DNA of 64,000 nucleotides from Raffaelea ambrosiae (taxonomy: Eukaryota; Ascomycota; Sordariomycetes; Ophiostomatales; Ophiostomataceae), in contig PCDI01000010.1 in NCBI GenBank assembly GCA_002778195.1, positions 124,001 to 188,000 of the forward strand, in the 5' to 3' direction. The notes under the pieces were generated by a model that saw only the letters and a list, made by a program, of their open reading frames with translations, had not been told where the DNA came from and made no database searches. Of the stretch, positions 20,477-30,297 are shown in pieces; the stretch's first letter is position 1, and each line of letters starts with the position of its first letter. A program made the translations under genes and the position numbers.

Positions 20477-22981
20477 TCAAAAGGCGTCGGTGGCGCTGCT
20501 GCTGCTCACGTCCGGGTCGTCGGTTGTGCGGCTGCCGCCACCGCGCCTGCGTCCTAGGCGGCCGGCATCGTCCCACACGGGCACGTTCTCGCAGCCCTTG
20601 GGCATCCGACAGCCGTCGCGCACGGGACACGTCTTCCACAGCACCTCCCGGATCTCGCAAAAGACCTCGTCCACGGCGTCCATGGCCCAGATGACGTCCA
20701 GGTGCTCGTAGTCCGGCAGGAACTTGGCGTGGACCACGCGCACGTGCGGCTCGCGCAGACTGCGGCCGCTGCCGCTGCTCGTCGTGCGGCTGCCCCAGGT
20801 GGCCGCCGGGCCCGGGCCCTGGCCGTAGACGTCGAGGGCGGCAAACGCGGGCGCCGGCAGGAAGCGCTTGAGCAGCCGGCGGCCGTCGACGAGATCGTCG
20901 CAGCCGGCCACCCACAGGGCGATCGGCGGCACCTGTTCGTCGTACCAGGCCGTCGCGCCGGGGGCGTGATGGTGTCGATGGCTGGCCGGCGCGGGGCGGG
21001 CGTTGGTGGCGACGGGGTCCTCGCCTGCATTGGTGTAGACGTGGTCGTCGGCGGCGGCGGCCACCATGTGGTCGTACTCCTCTTCCTGGCGCCAGACCTC
21101 CTTGGTGGCCAGGATGCACTTGTGGCGCGCAAAGCCCTCGCGGCCGAGCCACCAGCGCATCGACTCGGCGCTCACGTACACGGGCGCAAACTGGAACATG
21201 CGGTCGCGCAGGCCGCGGTCCCAGTGGCGGTCGGTCCACTGGAAGAGGAACGAAAAGACGCGGTAGCCGAGCCAGCCGTACAGCCGGCCCGGCAGCAGCG
21301 GGTGGGCGCGCATCATGAGCGGGATGAAGGCGTGGATGCCGAACAGCAGGCGGAACACGGCCGGCGAGATGATGCGCATGAACTTGAAGTACATCTTGCC
21401 GACCAGGGGGCCGGCGTAGGCGGCCGGGGCCAGCGCGCAGAAGACGGTCAGGCACTGGCCCAGGGCGGGCCGCTGCTCCTTGGCCAGGGCCACGAGCGTC
21501 TCGGTGGTGCCCTGGGAGTGGCAGACGAGGCCCAGCCGGGCGAAGCGCGTCTCGCGCAGCACGCGCGAGGCCAGCGCCGGCAGGTCGTAGACGCCCATGT
21601 GGCGGATGTTCCAGCACCACATGCGCGGGTCCGACGGGTGCAGCGCCGCGTGCTTGGGGCGGAAGCCGCAGCGGTTGTTGCCCAGCCAGACGTCGTAGCC
21701 GGACTTGCACAGGTAAAAGGCCAGCGAGTCGTCGTCGTTGACGCAGTACGCGCCCGCGCTCTGCAGCAGGCCGTGGATCAGCAGCACCGGGAACTTGGGC
21801 GGCTTCGTTTTGGTGGCCGGGTGCGTCTTCTGTGTCGTCTTCTGTGTCGGGGCGTCGTGGCCGTGTGCCGCCAGCATGTCCTGCTCGCGCCGCGCGCGCT
21901 GCGCGGCGTCGAGCTCGTCGAACAGCAGCGTCGGCCCGCGGGCCTGCCTCTGCTCCGGCGGCCGCGGCGCGTACTCGTTCGGGTCGTAGACGTGCCACAG
22001 GTCGATGATGAAGCCGTCCTCCGTCTGCACCTCGAACGGCTCGACGTCCAGCCCGACGCACCGCGCGTAGTAGCCCACGTCGCACACCAGCGGGTCGGGG
22101 CCGCCCTCGGTGGGCGTGTACGTGCTGTCGCCCACGCCCGCGCCCGCGGGGTCCTCCTTGTCTTCCTCGTGCGCGCGCTGCGCGCGCTGCGAGCGCTCCC
22201 GCGACCGCTGCCGGCGCTTCCAGCTGCGCGCCAGCTCGCGGCGCATCTGCTTGCGGCGCTTCTCCTCGGCCCGGAACGGCCGCGCGGCATCCGGGTCGCG
22301 CAGCGTCAGGTAGGCGAGCGCGCGCCGGACGATGCCCGGCACGGCCGTCACCAGGGTGCCCAGCACGACGACGCCCAGAAAGGACAGGCTGAGCACGAAG
22401 GAGGAGAGGCGGAAGGCAGTGCTGCGCACGCGGCGCAGCAGCGACGGCGGGCCGTACAGCGGCAGCGGAGGGAAGAGCGGGTTGGTGTGGGAGGGCGGCA
22501 GCGCAGGCGGGTGCTTGCCAAAGATGCTGTGGCTGTTGCTGTTGCTGCGGCTGCGTTTGTGCAGCGGCGACAGGAGGGCCTTCTTCTTCTTGTCCTTGGT
22601 GTGCCTTCGCCGGGGCGCGGCGGCCACCGGCGAGGCCGGGGGCGAGGAGCCGAGCGAAGCCGGGCTCGTGTCCGCGGGGTGGCCCGGCGAGAGCAGTCGG
22701 CCGTCGCCTTGTCTGAGCTCGTCCAGCTGGATGGACCCTTCTTCCCCGTTGGCCGCATGGCTGCCCCGGGGACGGTCCGCCGACGAGCCGTCTGGGGACT
22801 GGGGGCCGCTGCCGAGGAGGGCCAGTTTCTCGTGCTCGGCAGCCGTGCCGACGAGCGACTCATCGGACGCGGACGTGGGGATGTCGCTGTTGTATCGACG
22901 AGAAGAAGAAGACGACGAAGAAGAGGAAGGGGTAGGCGGATATGCGCGACCGCGGCTGCGGCTCGACGCCTCTGCAGCCAT
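20477..22981 (-). CDS. Membrane-anchored acid-lipase/steryl ester hydrolase family protein
   Basis: 834 residues, intronless. I chose the ATG at 22981 because it sits in a strong GCCGCCATGG context; an in-frame ATG at 23011 would add 10 residues. Residues 1-160 are Ser/Pro-rich and disordered. A hydrophobic stretch around 195-220 (SFLGVVVLGTLVTAV) is a likely membrane anchor. The AB-hydrolase-associated lipase motif (EDGFIIDLWHVY) follows, then LLIHGLLQSAGAY, the nucleophile elbow CHSQG with Ser489, an acid in AGCDDLVDG and the catalytic His in YEHLDVIW. This is the layout of the yeast Yeh1/Yeh2/Tgl1 steryl ester hydrolases and fungal lipases. The elbow has Cys where GHSQG is usual. Probably releases sterols or fatty acids from neutral lipid; substrate not proven. 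Confidence 0.85.
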   Translation of the reverse strand: MAAEASSRSRGRAYPPTPSSSSSSSSSRRYNSDIPTSASDESLVGTAAEHEKLALLGSGPQSPDGSSADRPRGSHAANGEEGSIQLDELRQGDGRLLSPGHPADTSPASLGSSPPASPVAAAPRRRHTKDKKKKALLSPLHKRSRSNSNSHSIFGKHPPALPPSHTNPLFPPLPLYGPPSLLRRVRSTAFRLSSFVLSLSFLGVVVLGTLVTAVPGIVRRALAYLTLRDPDAARPFRAEEKRRKQMRRELARSWKRRQRSRERSQRAQRAHEEDKEDPAGAGVGDSTYTPTEGGPDPLVCDVGYYARCVGLDVEPFEVQTEDGFIIDLWHVYDPNEYAPRPPEQRQARGPTLLFDELDAAQRARREQDMLAAHGHDAPTQKTTQKTHPATKTKPPKFPVLLIHGLLQSAGAYCVNDDDSLAFYLCKSGYDVWLGNNRCGFRPKHAALHPSDPRMWCWNIRHMGVYDLPALASRVLRETRFARLGLVCHSQGTTETLVALAKEQRPALGQCLTVFCALAPAAYAGPLVGKMYFKFMRIISPAVFRLLFGIHAFIPLMMRAHPLLPGRLYGWLGYRVFSFLFQWTDRHWDRGLRDRMFQFAPVYVSAESMRWWLGREGFARHKCILATKEVWRQEEEYDHMVAAAADDHVYTNAGEDPVATNARPAPASHRHHHAPGATAWYDEQVPPIALWVAGCDDLVDGRRLLKRFLPAPAFAALDVYGQGPGPAATWGSRTTSSGSGRSLREPHVRVVHAKFLPDYEHLDVIWAMDAVDEVFCEIREVLWKTCPVRDGCRMPKGCENVPVWDDAGRLGRRRGGGSRTTDDPDVSSSSATDAF

Positions 22982-24851
22982 GGCGGCTGGGCCGGCTGGG
23001 CCGGGACGCACGACGCGCGCCGGAATGGGCGGGGAAAGAGACGCAGAGATCGCCAGGCGGGATCAGACTGATGACAGCGACACGGCGCAAGGGTAGGCCG
23101 CAGGGCGTGTGGAGAGAATGGCCGGGGTGGTGGTTGGCATGTGAAAAATGCGGGCAGACAGGGCTAGAGAGGAAAAGGGAAGGAAAGGACGAGCTGGGCA
23201 GTCGCCAGATGCAGGAACAGAGGATCGGCCGCCAGGAAGAAGCAACGCTTGATAGAGCTACGGACCCAGTTTCATCAGTTGGCATGAAACAAGAGAAGAG
23301 GCCAGAAAAAAAAGCCCCGACAATTGAGACACGAGTCGAGAGGGATGAAAGAAAAAGACGGAAAGCGTGAAATGCGGAAACAAGCTGAGAAATACAAGCT
23401 GGCACGAACGAAAAAAGACTAGAGCGAAAGTATAAGATAAAAATAAAAAGACCAAATGGCAAGTTGAAAATCAAATCAATGCACCCAAAGATCGGTGAAG
23501 AACAGACCATTGCCACCGCCGACGTATCATCCTCTGCGATAGCCCATTTTCCATTCGTTCTAGAAATGGAGTCAGACCCACGAGCTAGTTTGAACAGACG
23601 CGTGAAAGGATTCCGCTGCGAAGGGACGAAAGACAAGACAACATTGCCGATCTTCTGGGAAAGCGGCTCTTCAGCCTCTTGCTGAGCTCAGGCCACCTGC
23701 TTTCTTGCTGGTCTATGGGAACTCCTGTACTTACGGGGTGTACTTGCTGCAACTACTAGCTATGTCATCACAAGGCGTTGTGGGTTCCAAGACAGCGTTG
23801 ACCAGGGCGGTAATACGCGGTGGCCATGGGACACTGCCCAAGTGACTGCGTCTGGCCAATGACGGTAGGTCTGGTCTTTGGCATGTGATAGCGGGACAGC
23901 CAATAAGACCGTTGTCCCGACCTCTCCAGACGGCGATCTGAGCCTGGAAATAAGAACTTGCGCCCATGGCAGTCCCGTCCACGTGACCTTCCTGCTGTGA
24001 GCAGTCCCGACTACAGTCCCGAGTGCAGAGACTTGCCATTGTCGCAAAAGTGGAAACTCCATATGGAGCTGTTCACTTGCATGCAAACGAGCAGGTCGTA
24101 CGACCCCCATCCACCGTTTTCGCAGACATGCTTTCCCGGTGGCATGTTTTCTGCCTTGACGTGGCGGGATGCCAACCGCAACCGTGTGGACAAACAGGAC
24201 GTGTTTGTGTCTTGCAGACAAAATGCGAGCAAATGCGAGCCGCTTTCACCGCCACTACGAAGAATCACAGACAAGGCTGCATGTCACCTGCAGCCACACC
24301 CAGGAAACCGTAGTGGGGCAGCATGGTAGTGAAAACGGGGCCGGGAACAACAAGCAGACGAATCTCACATGACGGCCTCCGATCCTGCTAGCAGGACATT
24401 GGTTGAGGAGGAGAGACTTGCCTACTCTCCCTTCCCAGAGCCAAGTAGCGCCGGGCGTCTGGAGGAGGAGCGAGCAGAACCAACAACAGTACGTGAGCCC
24501 TTCGAGCACATCTACGAAGACAAGAGACTGTTCTGGGGGCTTGCAGTGGTGACGTGTGCGCATGTCGATATACTGGGGAGCTTGTTCTGTATTGCCAAGT
24601 GGCAGATCCCTGGTTCCCCTCTGTGACGACCTATACTGGCATAGTATAACATGACTGGATGTCCATCACGCACGCACTGGCCATCGGTCCTGACAAACAA
24701 GTCTGACTCTGTAGGCACAGAACCTAGCAGTGTCTTGGTCACCAAGAATACACAGTAAGAACTCATGGCAGCGACGAACCCGCAACAATACATGACGAGG
24801 GACCAAACAAGGCGGCAGTGTCGACCTGCAAGCAAGAACCCCATTCCCAGA
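22982..24851. other. Gene-free spacer
   Basis: Upstream of the lipase gene. A-rich at 23280-23470. A short direct duplication of GCAAATGCGA occurs near 24228. No frame shows family features or sustained G/C third-position bias. Confidence 0.5.
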
Positions 24852-25190
24852 TCACACTTCCCAGAAAGAGGGCGTGTCCCAAACTCGACTTTTGCTCTGA
24901 TCAAGAATCTCTTCGCCCTCCTCATTCGCCCAGTACCACCCTCCACTGATGGGGTCGACCGTCCTCGTGTACCCATATGGAGTGCTTGTGTGACTCCCGT
25001 CTTCTACTTTATAAGTCGGCTTGCCGGAGAAGAAAGTGCATCTGTCTGCACGAATGTTGTTCACGGCCGTGTCCAACCGCCATATGCCTTGGAATCGTCG
25101 GTATCCTTGAACAAGAAGTATTTGATACCTCCGACTAGAACCAGGTGATGCCGTCGTCTTCGGAGAATAGCCTGGATAGCCGCCGGTTTG
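24852..25190 (-). pseudogene. Coding-like relic of unrecognised protein, frames shifted
   Basis: On the minus strand a frame ending at 24852 reads about 110 residues with protein-like composition (SGGWYWANEEGEEILDQSKS near the end) after a possible acceptor CTATCTAG. In the same DNA the two other frames read DDGITWF and VLVGGIKYFLFKDTDDSKA, which also look like natural protein. No single frame covers all of it and no start is evident, so a decayed or multi-exon gene is more likely than an intact one. I do not recognise the family. Confidence 0.3.
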
Positions 25191-25479
25191 CTAGATAGGC
25201 GGCCTGTTGAAGTTGCTCAGGCTTGGCACCACCGGTCAGGCAACTACAAGGGCTTGTAGAGCACGAAACAACATCCACCCTGACGATTTGGTGTCTTGGC
25301 TTGCTCACTGGAGTTTATTTGGATGGTTCCTCCTTTTTTGGCATTTGTTTGGTTTGAATCACCACATGTTGGTTCTTTCCAGTGATCTTTTTTTCATTTT
25401 TTTCATTTTTCTCTTTTTTAACTCATACCATCAAGACCAGATGCTCCATGTCTATCCCGTCACGGGGCCTTCTTCCCCT

Positions 25480-26793
25480 CTAGTAACTCTTGGGCAGCCC
25501 CAGGACCCGCTGCCCAATGTAGTTCTTAATCATCTCCCCGCTCACCGGTGCAATTCGCGTCACAAACGACTCTCGCAGATACCGCTCCACGTGGTACTCC
25601 TTGGAGTAGCCCATGCCGCCCAGCGTCATGATGGCCCGCTCGGCCGTCCGGAACGCCTGCTCCGAGGCCAGGTACTTGGCCGCGTTGGCATACTCGCCGT
25701 CCGTGTAGCCCTGGTCGTACAGCCGCGCCGCCAGGTACACCAGCAGCCGCGTGCTCTCGAGATTCATCCAGCACTCGGCCAGCGGGTGCTGGATCGCCTG
25801 GTACTTGCCGATGGGGGCGCCAAACACGACGCGCTCGTTGGCGTACGCGGTCGCTCTGCGCAGGGCGGCATACCCCAGCCCCAGGGCCTCGGCGGCAATC
25901 AGCACCCGCTCTGCGTTCATGCCGTGCATGATCAGCTTGAACCCGTGGCCCTCGGCGCCGATGCGGTCCCGGACCGGCACCTTCCACCCGTCGTAGAAGA
26001 GCACGTTGGTGTCGACGGCGGCGCGGCCCATCTTGGGGATCTCGGTGATCTGCACGGCATCGCGGTCCAAATCCGTGTAAAACAGCGACAGGCCCTCGCT
26101 GGGCCGCTTCACCTGGTCGAGCGGCGTCGTGCGCGCCACAATCAAGATCTTGTCGGCCTCCTGGGCGGTGGAGATAAAAATCTTGGACCCCCGGAGGACG
26201 TAGTGGTCGCCTTTGCGGGTGGCGGTCGATTGCAGCTTCAACGTGTCCAGGCCCGTGTTGGGCTCCGTCACGGCAAAGCACGCGCGCTCTTTGCCCTGGA
26301 TCAGCGGCGGGATCATGCGCTGCTTCTGCTCCTCGGTGCCGAACTTGGCCACGGGCTCGAGGCCAAAAATGTTGATGTGCACGGCCGACGCGCCGCCCAT
26401 CCCGGCGCCGGACTCGGCAATGGTCTGGAGCATGACGGCCGCCTCGGCGATGCCGAGCTTCGAGCCACCATACTCCTCGGGGAGACAGATGCCGAGCCAG
26501 CCGTTGGCGGCCAGATCATTGTAGAGCTCCCAGGGGAACTCGTGGTCGTTGTCCTTCTTCAGCCAGTAGTCGTCCGGGTACTTGGAGCAGATCTTGGCGA
26601 TGGCCTCTCGAACGGATGTCTGGGACTCGCTCCAGTCGGGCAGATTGGTAGGGAGATATTCTGTGGCGCGGCTCTGGATGGCTCTGGATGTCTGGATCTG
26701 GGGAAGAACACAAGGACGGACGAGATGTGCTATTGCTGGTCGTGGGAGTGGTCTGGAGGACCTCAACCCTCTTAGGAACGGCCCCCGCAACAT
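25480..26793 (-). CDS. Acyl-CoA dehydrogenase, probably mitochondrial
   Basis: 437 residues, one exon. The N-terminus (MLRGPFLRGLRSSRPLPRP) is Arg-rich and lacks acidic residues, a likely mitochondrial presequence. The rest follows the acyl-CoA dehydrogenase order: helical N-terminal domain with LAANGWLGICLPEEYGG, FAD-binding beta domain with CFAVTEPNTG and GSKIFISTAQEADK, and C-terminal helical domain with ERVVFGAPIGKYQAIQHPLA and GGMGYSKEYHVERYLRE, ending LGLPKSY. The usual YEGT segment is replaced by IAPVSGEMI, as in a fungal subfamily. It should dehydrogenate an acyl-CoA and pass electrons to ETF. Head-to-head with a CoA-transferase gene, which suggests that the transferase makes its acyl-CoA substrate; this is inference. 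Confidence 0.88.
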   Translation of the reverse strand: MLRGPFLRGLRSSRPLPRPAIAHLVRPCVLPQIQTSRAIQSRATEYLPTNLPDWSESQTSVREAIAKICSKYPDDYWLKKDNDHEFPWELYNDLAANGWLGICLPEEYGGSKLGIAEAAVMLQTIAESGAGMGGASAVHINIFGLEPVAKFGTEEQKQRMIPPLIQGKERACFAVTEPNTGLDTLKLQSTATRKGDHYVLRGSKIFISTAQEADKILIVARTTPLDQVKRPSEGLSLFYTDLDRDAVQITEIPKMGRAAVDTNVLFYDGWKVPVRDRIGAEGHGFKLIMHGMNAERVLIAAEALGLGYAALRRATAYANERVVFGAPIGKYQAIQHPLAECWMNLESTRLLVYLAARLYDQGYTDGEYANAAKYLASEQAFRTAERAIMTLGGMGYSKEYHVERYLRESFVTRIAPVSGEMIKNYIGQRVLGLPKSY

Positions 26794-27678
26794 GGTCTCC
26801 CTTTTTGGCGATGTGTATTCGACTCGATAGATACGAACGAATAGATTTGAAACAATGGATGGGAATTGTAATATAGAACTTGAGGTATGCGAAATTGCTA
26901 TGGACGTGATGGATTTGGCAGCTCACAAGCCCAAGTTCAAGCTTTTGAAGTCTTAACTAGTGCATATAAGAAAACGCCAATAAACGACAAGACGCCGACC
27001 TGAGCTATATGATCGCCAGCAACACCACTGGCAAATCATCCACGTTGGGGCGAGGTCTCGAGACTGTTTTCCCCGCATGGTTATGTGGTCAATGGCCCCA
27101 TGGCGGATAAGCTAGACGGTGTCTTGGCCAACCAGACCGAGCATGGAGTTTCGGCACCGTTGGGACCGACAGACACATGCATGTCCGATTCTCGCAAGCG
27201 GCTATCTAACTCCAACAAAGCAGCAAACCAACAGGACACGGCATTTGTACCCGAGAAAGGCTGTTTGCCAATGGGGCTGTTAGTGGAAACGGCAAAGGGA
27301 CGCTTCTGTGGTATTTCGACACAGCCTGCAATCTGACAAGATTTTAGACTTCTATTGTTTCCCCCCATGCTACTATTTGGTATGAAATTGTTTCGTATCT
27401 TTCTGAAGAAAGCACGGAGACGAATTGTCCCTTCTGTCGCCGACACATGCCGATCACCATCGATTTTCCGCCCTGTGAATGCTTCATGCGGGGTAAGACG
27501 GGATCAAGCTAGAGCTGCGTGCATCTCGGGAACGAACTAACTCGTCCATTTGGAGCTGCCGAGGCAGGAGCTGATTGTCGACGGGGAGCACAATACAAGG
27601 ATCAGTGGGATGATTGCGAAAAGTCAGTCGTAACCCCTTCACCATCTTAACTGATACGTTTTGCGGCTGGAGGTCAAC
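26794..27678. promoter_or_regulatory. Divergent promoter region between acyl-CoA dehydrogenase and CoA-transferase
   Basis: 885 bp shared 5' region of two divergent genes. No coding stretch seen. Confidence 0.45.
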
Positions 27679-29358
27679 ATGAATTGGCCAATCAGACGCG
27701 TTGGTTGGGCACTGGGCCGAAGTGAAGGCGTCGCTCAACTGCGTGCTGCCCAAAGAACTGCTCAGAAAACCAGCAGAGTATTGAGAAGACAGTACTCTGC
27801 TTCAGCAGAGACCGAGTTGGACCCGGCCAACAATCCAGGGCCACTGAAGGGAGTGCGCATACTGGACCTGTCCCGAGTGCTAGCTGTAAGTCAGGGGCTG
27901 CCCGCGTGAGCTTTTCATAACAGACAGCTCATGCACGACGCCCAGGCACCTTTCTGTACGCAGATTCTCGCAGACTACGGCGCCGATGTTATCAAGATCG
28001 AAGCACTGGGCAAGGGGGTAGGCTACACTCGAACCAGGCTCCACTTGAGCCACCAGTTCACTACTATCCTTCTACAAGACAGCGAGTGCTAAGTTTGCCC
28101 ACTACAGGACGACACAAGACACTGGAAGGTACCGGGCGAGAACGCACGATGGAACAAAGAGGCCGGCCCCATGTCCAACTACTTCACGGCCATCAACCGG
28201 AACAAGCGGTCGGTCACGCTGGACCTGAAGCATCCCAAGGGAAAGGAGGTCCTGCTCAGCCTGGCCAAAAAGGCCGATGTTCTGTAAGTGTGAATATCCG
28301 TTTGTTCCTTCTTTCGTGACTGTTTTGAGCAGGCGTTTCTTGTCTTCCGTTCCTGACCTAGGCAGACTGGAGAACTTCAAGCCAGGCACCATGGAGCGTC
28401 TCGGCCTTGGATATGACCGTCTCAAGAAGGAGAACCCCGGATTGATCTACGCCAGCGTGTCTGGTATGTCAAGATCTCATGCAGAGAATGCCACCTGTCT
28501 GTGGACGTCTACTAAAGCAAAGCATCCTCCTTAGGCTACGGAACATCAGGCCCGTTTGCCGACCGTGGCGGCTACGACCAGATGATCGGCGCCGAAGCCG
28601 GTCTGCTCCATGTCACCGGCGAACGCAACGGACGCCCTGTGCGGCCCGGCCTCGGCATGGTGGACATGTCCACCGGCTTGTACACACACGGCGCCATCCT
28701 GGCCGCGCTCTACGCGCGCCAAGGCCACGGCGGCCGGGGCCAGCGCATCGACGCTTCGCTGTTCGAGACCCAGATCAGCCTGCTGACCAACGTCGCCCTC
28801 TCGTGGCTCAACCTGGGCGTCGAGGCCGAGCGCTGGGGCTGCGGACACCCGAGCATCGCTCCGTACGACGCCTTCCGCACCAAGGACATGTATCTGGCGT
28901 GCGGTGCCACCAACGATGCCCAGTTCGTCTCGCTGTGTACCAAGGTCTTGGGCGAAGACGACCTGGCTACCGATCCCCGGTTCGCCACCAACCCCAAACG
29001 CGTCGAGAACCGCGACGTGCTCATGCCCCGGCTCGACGCCATCTTCCGCACCAGGACCACGGCCGAGTGGATGGAAGCGTTCGAGGGCACGGGCCTGCCG
29101 TTTGCGCCGATCAACAACATGGAGCGGACGTTTGTGCACCCACAGGTGGCGGCGCGGGCCATGGTCACGGCAATCTCGGAGGAGGCGTTCGACGCGGGCA
29201 CGCTACAGATTCTGGGGCCGGCGGTCAAGTTCAGCGAGACGAAGGCGACGGTTCGACGGAAGCCGCCACGGCTGGGCCAGCACACGGACGAGGTGTTGGC
29301 GGAGGCTGGCTGGGATGCGGATTCGATTGCTGCGCTGCACAAGGAGGGGGTTGTTTGA
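27679..29358 (+). CDS. Class III (CaiB/BaiF) CoA-transferase, mitochondrial, SUGCT-like
   Basis: Five exons, 27679-27885, 27946-28017, 28108-28283, 28366-28463 and 28535-29358, join in frame to 458 residues. The first 45 residues are basic and hydroxylated with no acidic residue until SAE, a likely mitochondrial presequence. The body shows GVRILDLSRVLAAPFCTQ, LADYGADVIKIE, FTAINRNKRSVTLDLK, ENFKPGTMERLGL, GGYDQMIGAEAGLL and the catalytic Asp region RIDASLFETQ. The layout is that of family III CoA-transferases, including human SUGCT, which moves CoA from succinyl-CoA or HMG-CoA onto glutarate. Donor and acceptor here are unknown; a dicarboxylate such as glutarate is plausible given the neighbouring acyl-CoA dehydrogenase. 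Confidence 0.87.
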
Positions 29359-29767
29359 GGAGGCGGGAAAAGAAATGAAAGATATTCATACCGAGTCTGT
29401 TGTAGATTAGATGCTAGAACAAGGAATGTTTCGCCTTTCGGTAGTATTGGACCTAGATAAGTCGTGATGTGGAAAAATGAAGCCGAAGTCACCGCCAAGA
29501 TATGGATAATAATTCATGCTGTATTCCGTATTTGTTTTTTTTTGCAAATAAAAACACAAAAAAACAGTTCGCAAGAATGACACGTTGTCACCGTCACAAG
29601 CATGGCTCGAAAGGCGCATCTTGTCGCGTTGGCAGAGCAATACCTATCTGAGGCTGGAAAGGAACCCCAGGAAACAAGTGGTGATCCGTCGAGATCCGTC
29701 TGGGGTAGAGCTTGCTACGATTTAACTAGTTAGTGCCGTTCTCCAGGCGGGCAGGATGACCAAAGTC
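29359..29767. other. Spacer
   Basis: 3' region of the CoA-transferase gene. No gene seen. Confidence 0.4.
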
Positions 29768-29935
29768 TTAAATTACTGACTGGGCAGGCGCCCCGCTTTT
29801 CCCCCTTGCACTTGCCCCCATATTACAAAACAGCCGAAGAAAGGCGGCAGCCACCAGCGACGGCAGGCACGAGAAGCCGAGGCCAAAGAAGAGGATCCAC
29901 CGACAGAGCTGCTCCTTCCCTAGCGAGTGGAACAG
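29768..29935 (-). CDS. Probable last exon of a small membrane protein (partial, unrecognised)
   Basis: After a convincing intron end (branch CTGAC then AAAAAATAG) an open stretch of 55 codons with strongly G/C-ending codons runs to a TAA at 29768-29770. It has a hydrophobic segment, WILFFGLGFSCLPSLVAAAF, preceded by LGKEQLCR. Upstream exons would lie in 29950-30290, but I could not join a start to it with certainty. Family not recognised; it may be a small organelle membrane subunit. Confidence 0.35.
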   Translation of the reverse strand: MFHSLGKEQLCRWILFFGLGFSCLPSLVAAAFLRLFCNMGASARGKSGAPAQSVI

Positions 29936-30297
29936 CTATTTTTTATTATGTCAGAAGGGAGTTTTGGAGAGGCGAATGAGGAGCAGATGAACTAACCAGC
30001 TAGTCAACTAATGGCACTTTTGACGTTTTCCGAATGCGAAGGGCTTCACAGGCTCAACAGACACAACCGACCATCCCGTCACAACAGACGTCCGCGCAGA
30101 CTCACGGCTGTGTCCCAACCGCCATCGCTTCCCGCCCTTGCATTGGCCTGCCTCTTGCGACTTCACAGTGTGCTGTGCGCGCAGGGTGAACGCGTCGCAC
30201 TGCGGGGGAAATTCGGGTTCTGAAAGAGAACAAACATCACGACAACCCACGGCCGCCCACGAACGCTCAATCGCGGTCCCGTCGCCACTCCGCCGCC

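Noticed and set aside
22348..23096. Long frames opposite the N-terminus of the lipase gene
   Set aside because: Shadow frames of a GC-rich low-complexity coding region; no start context or motif.
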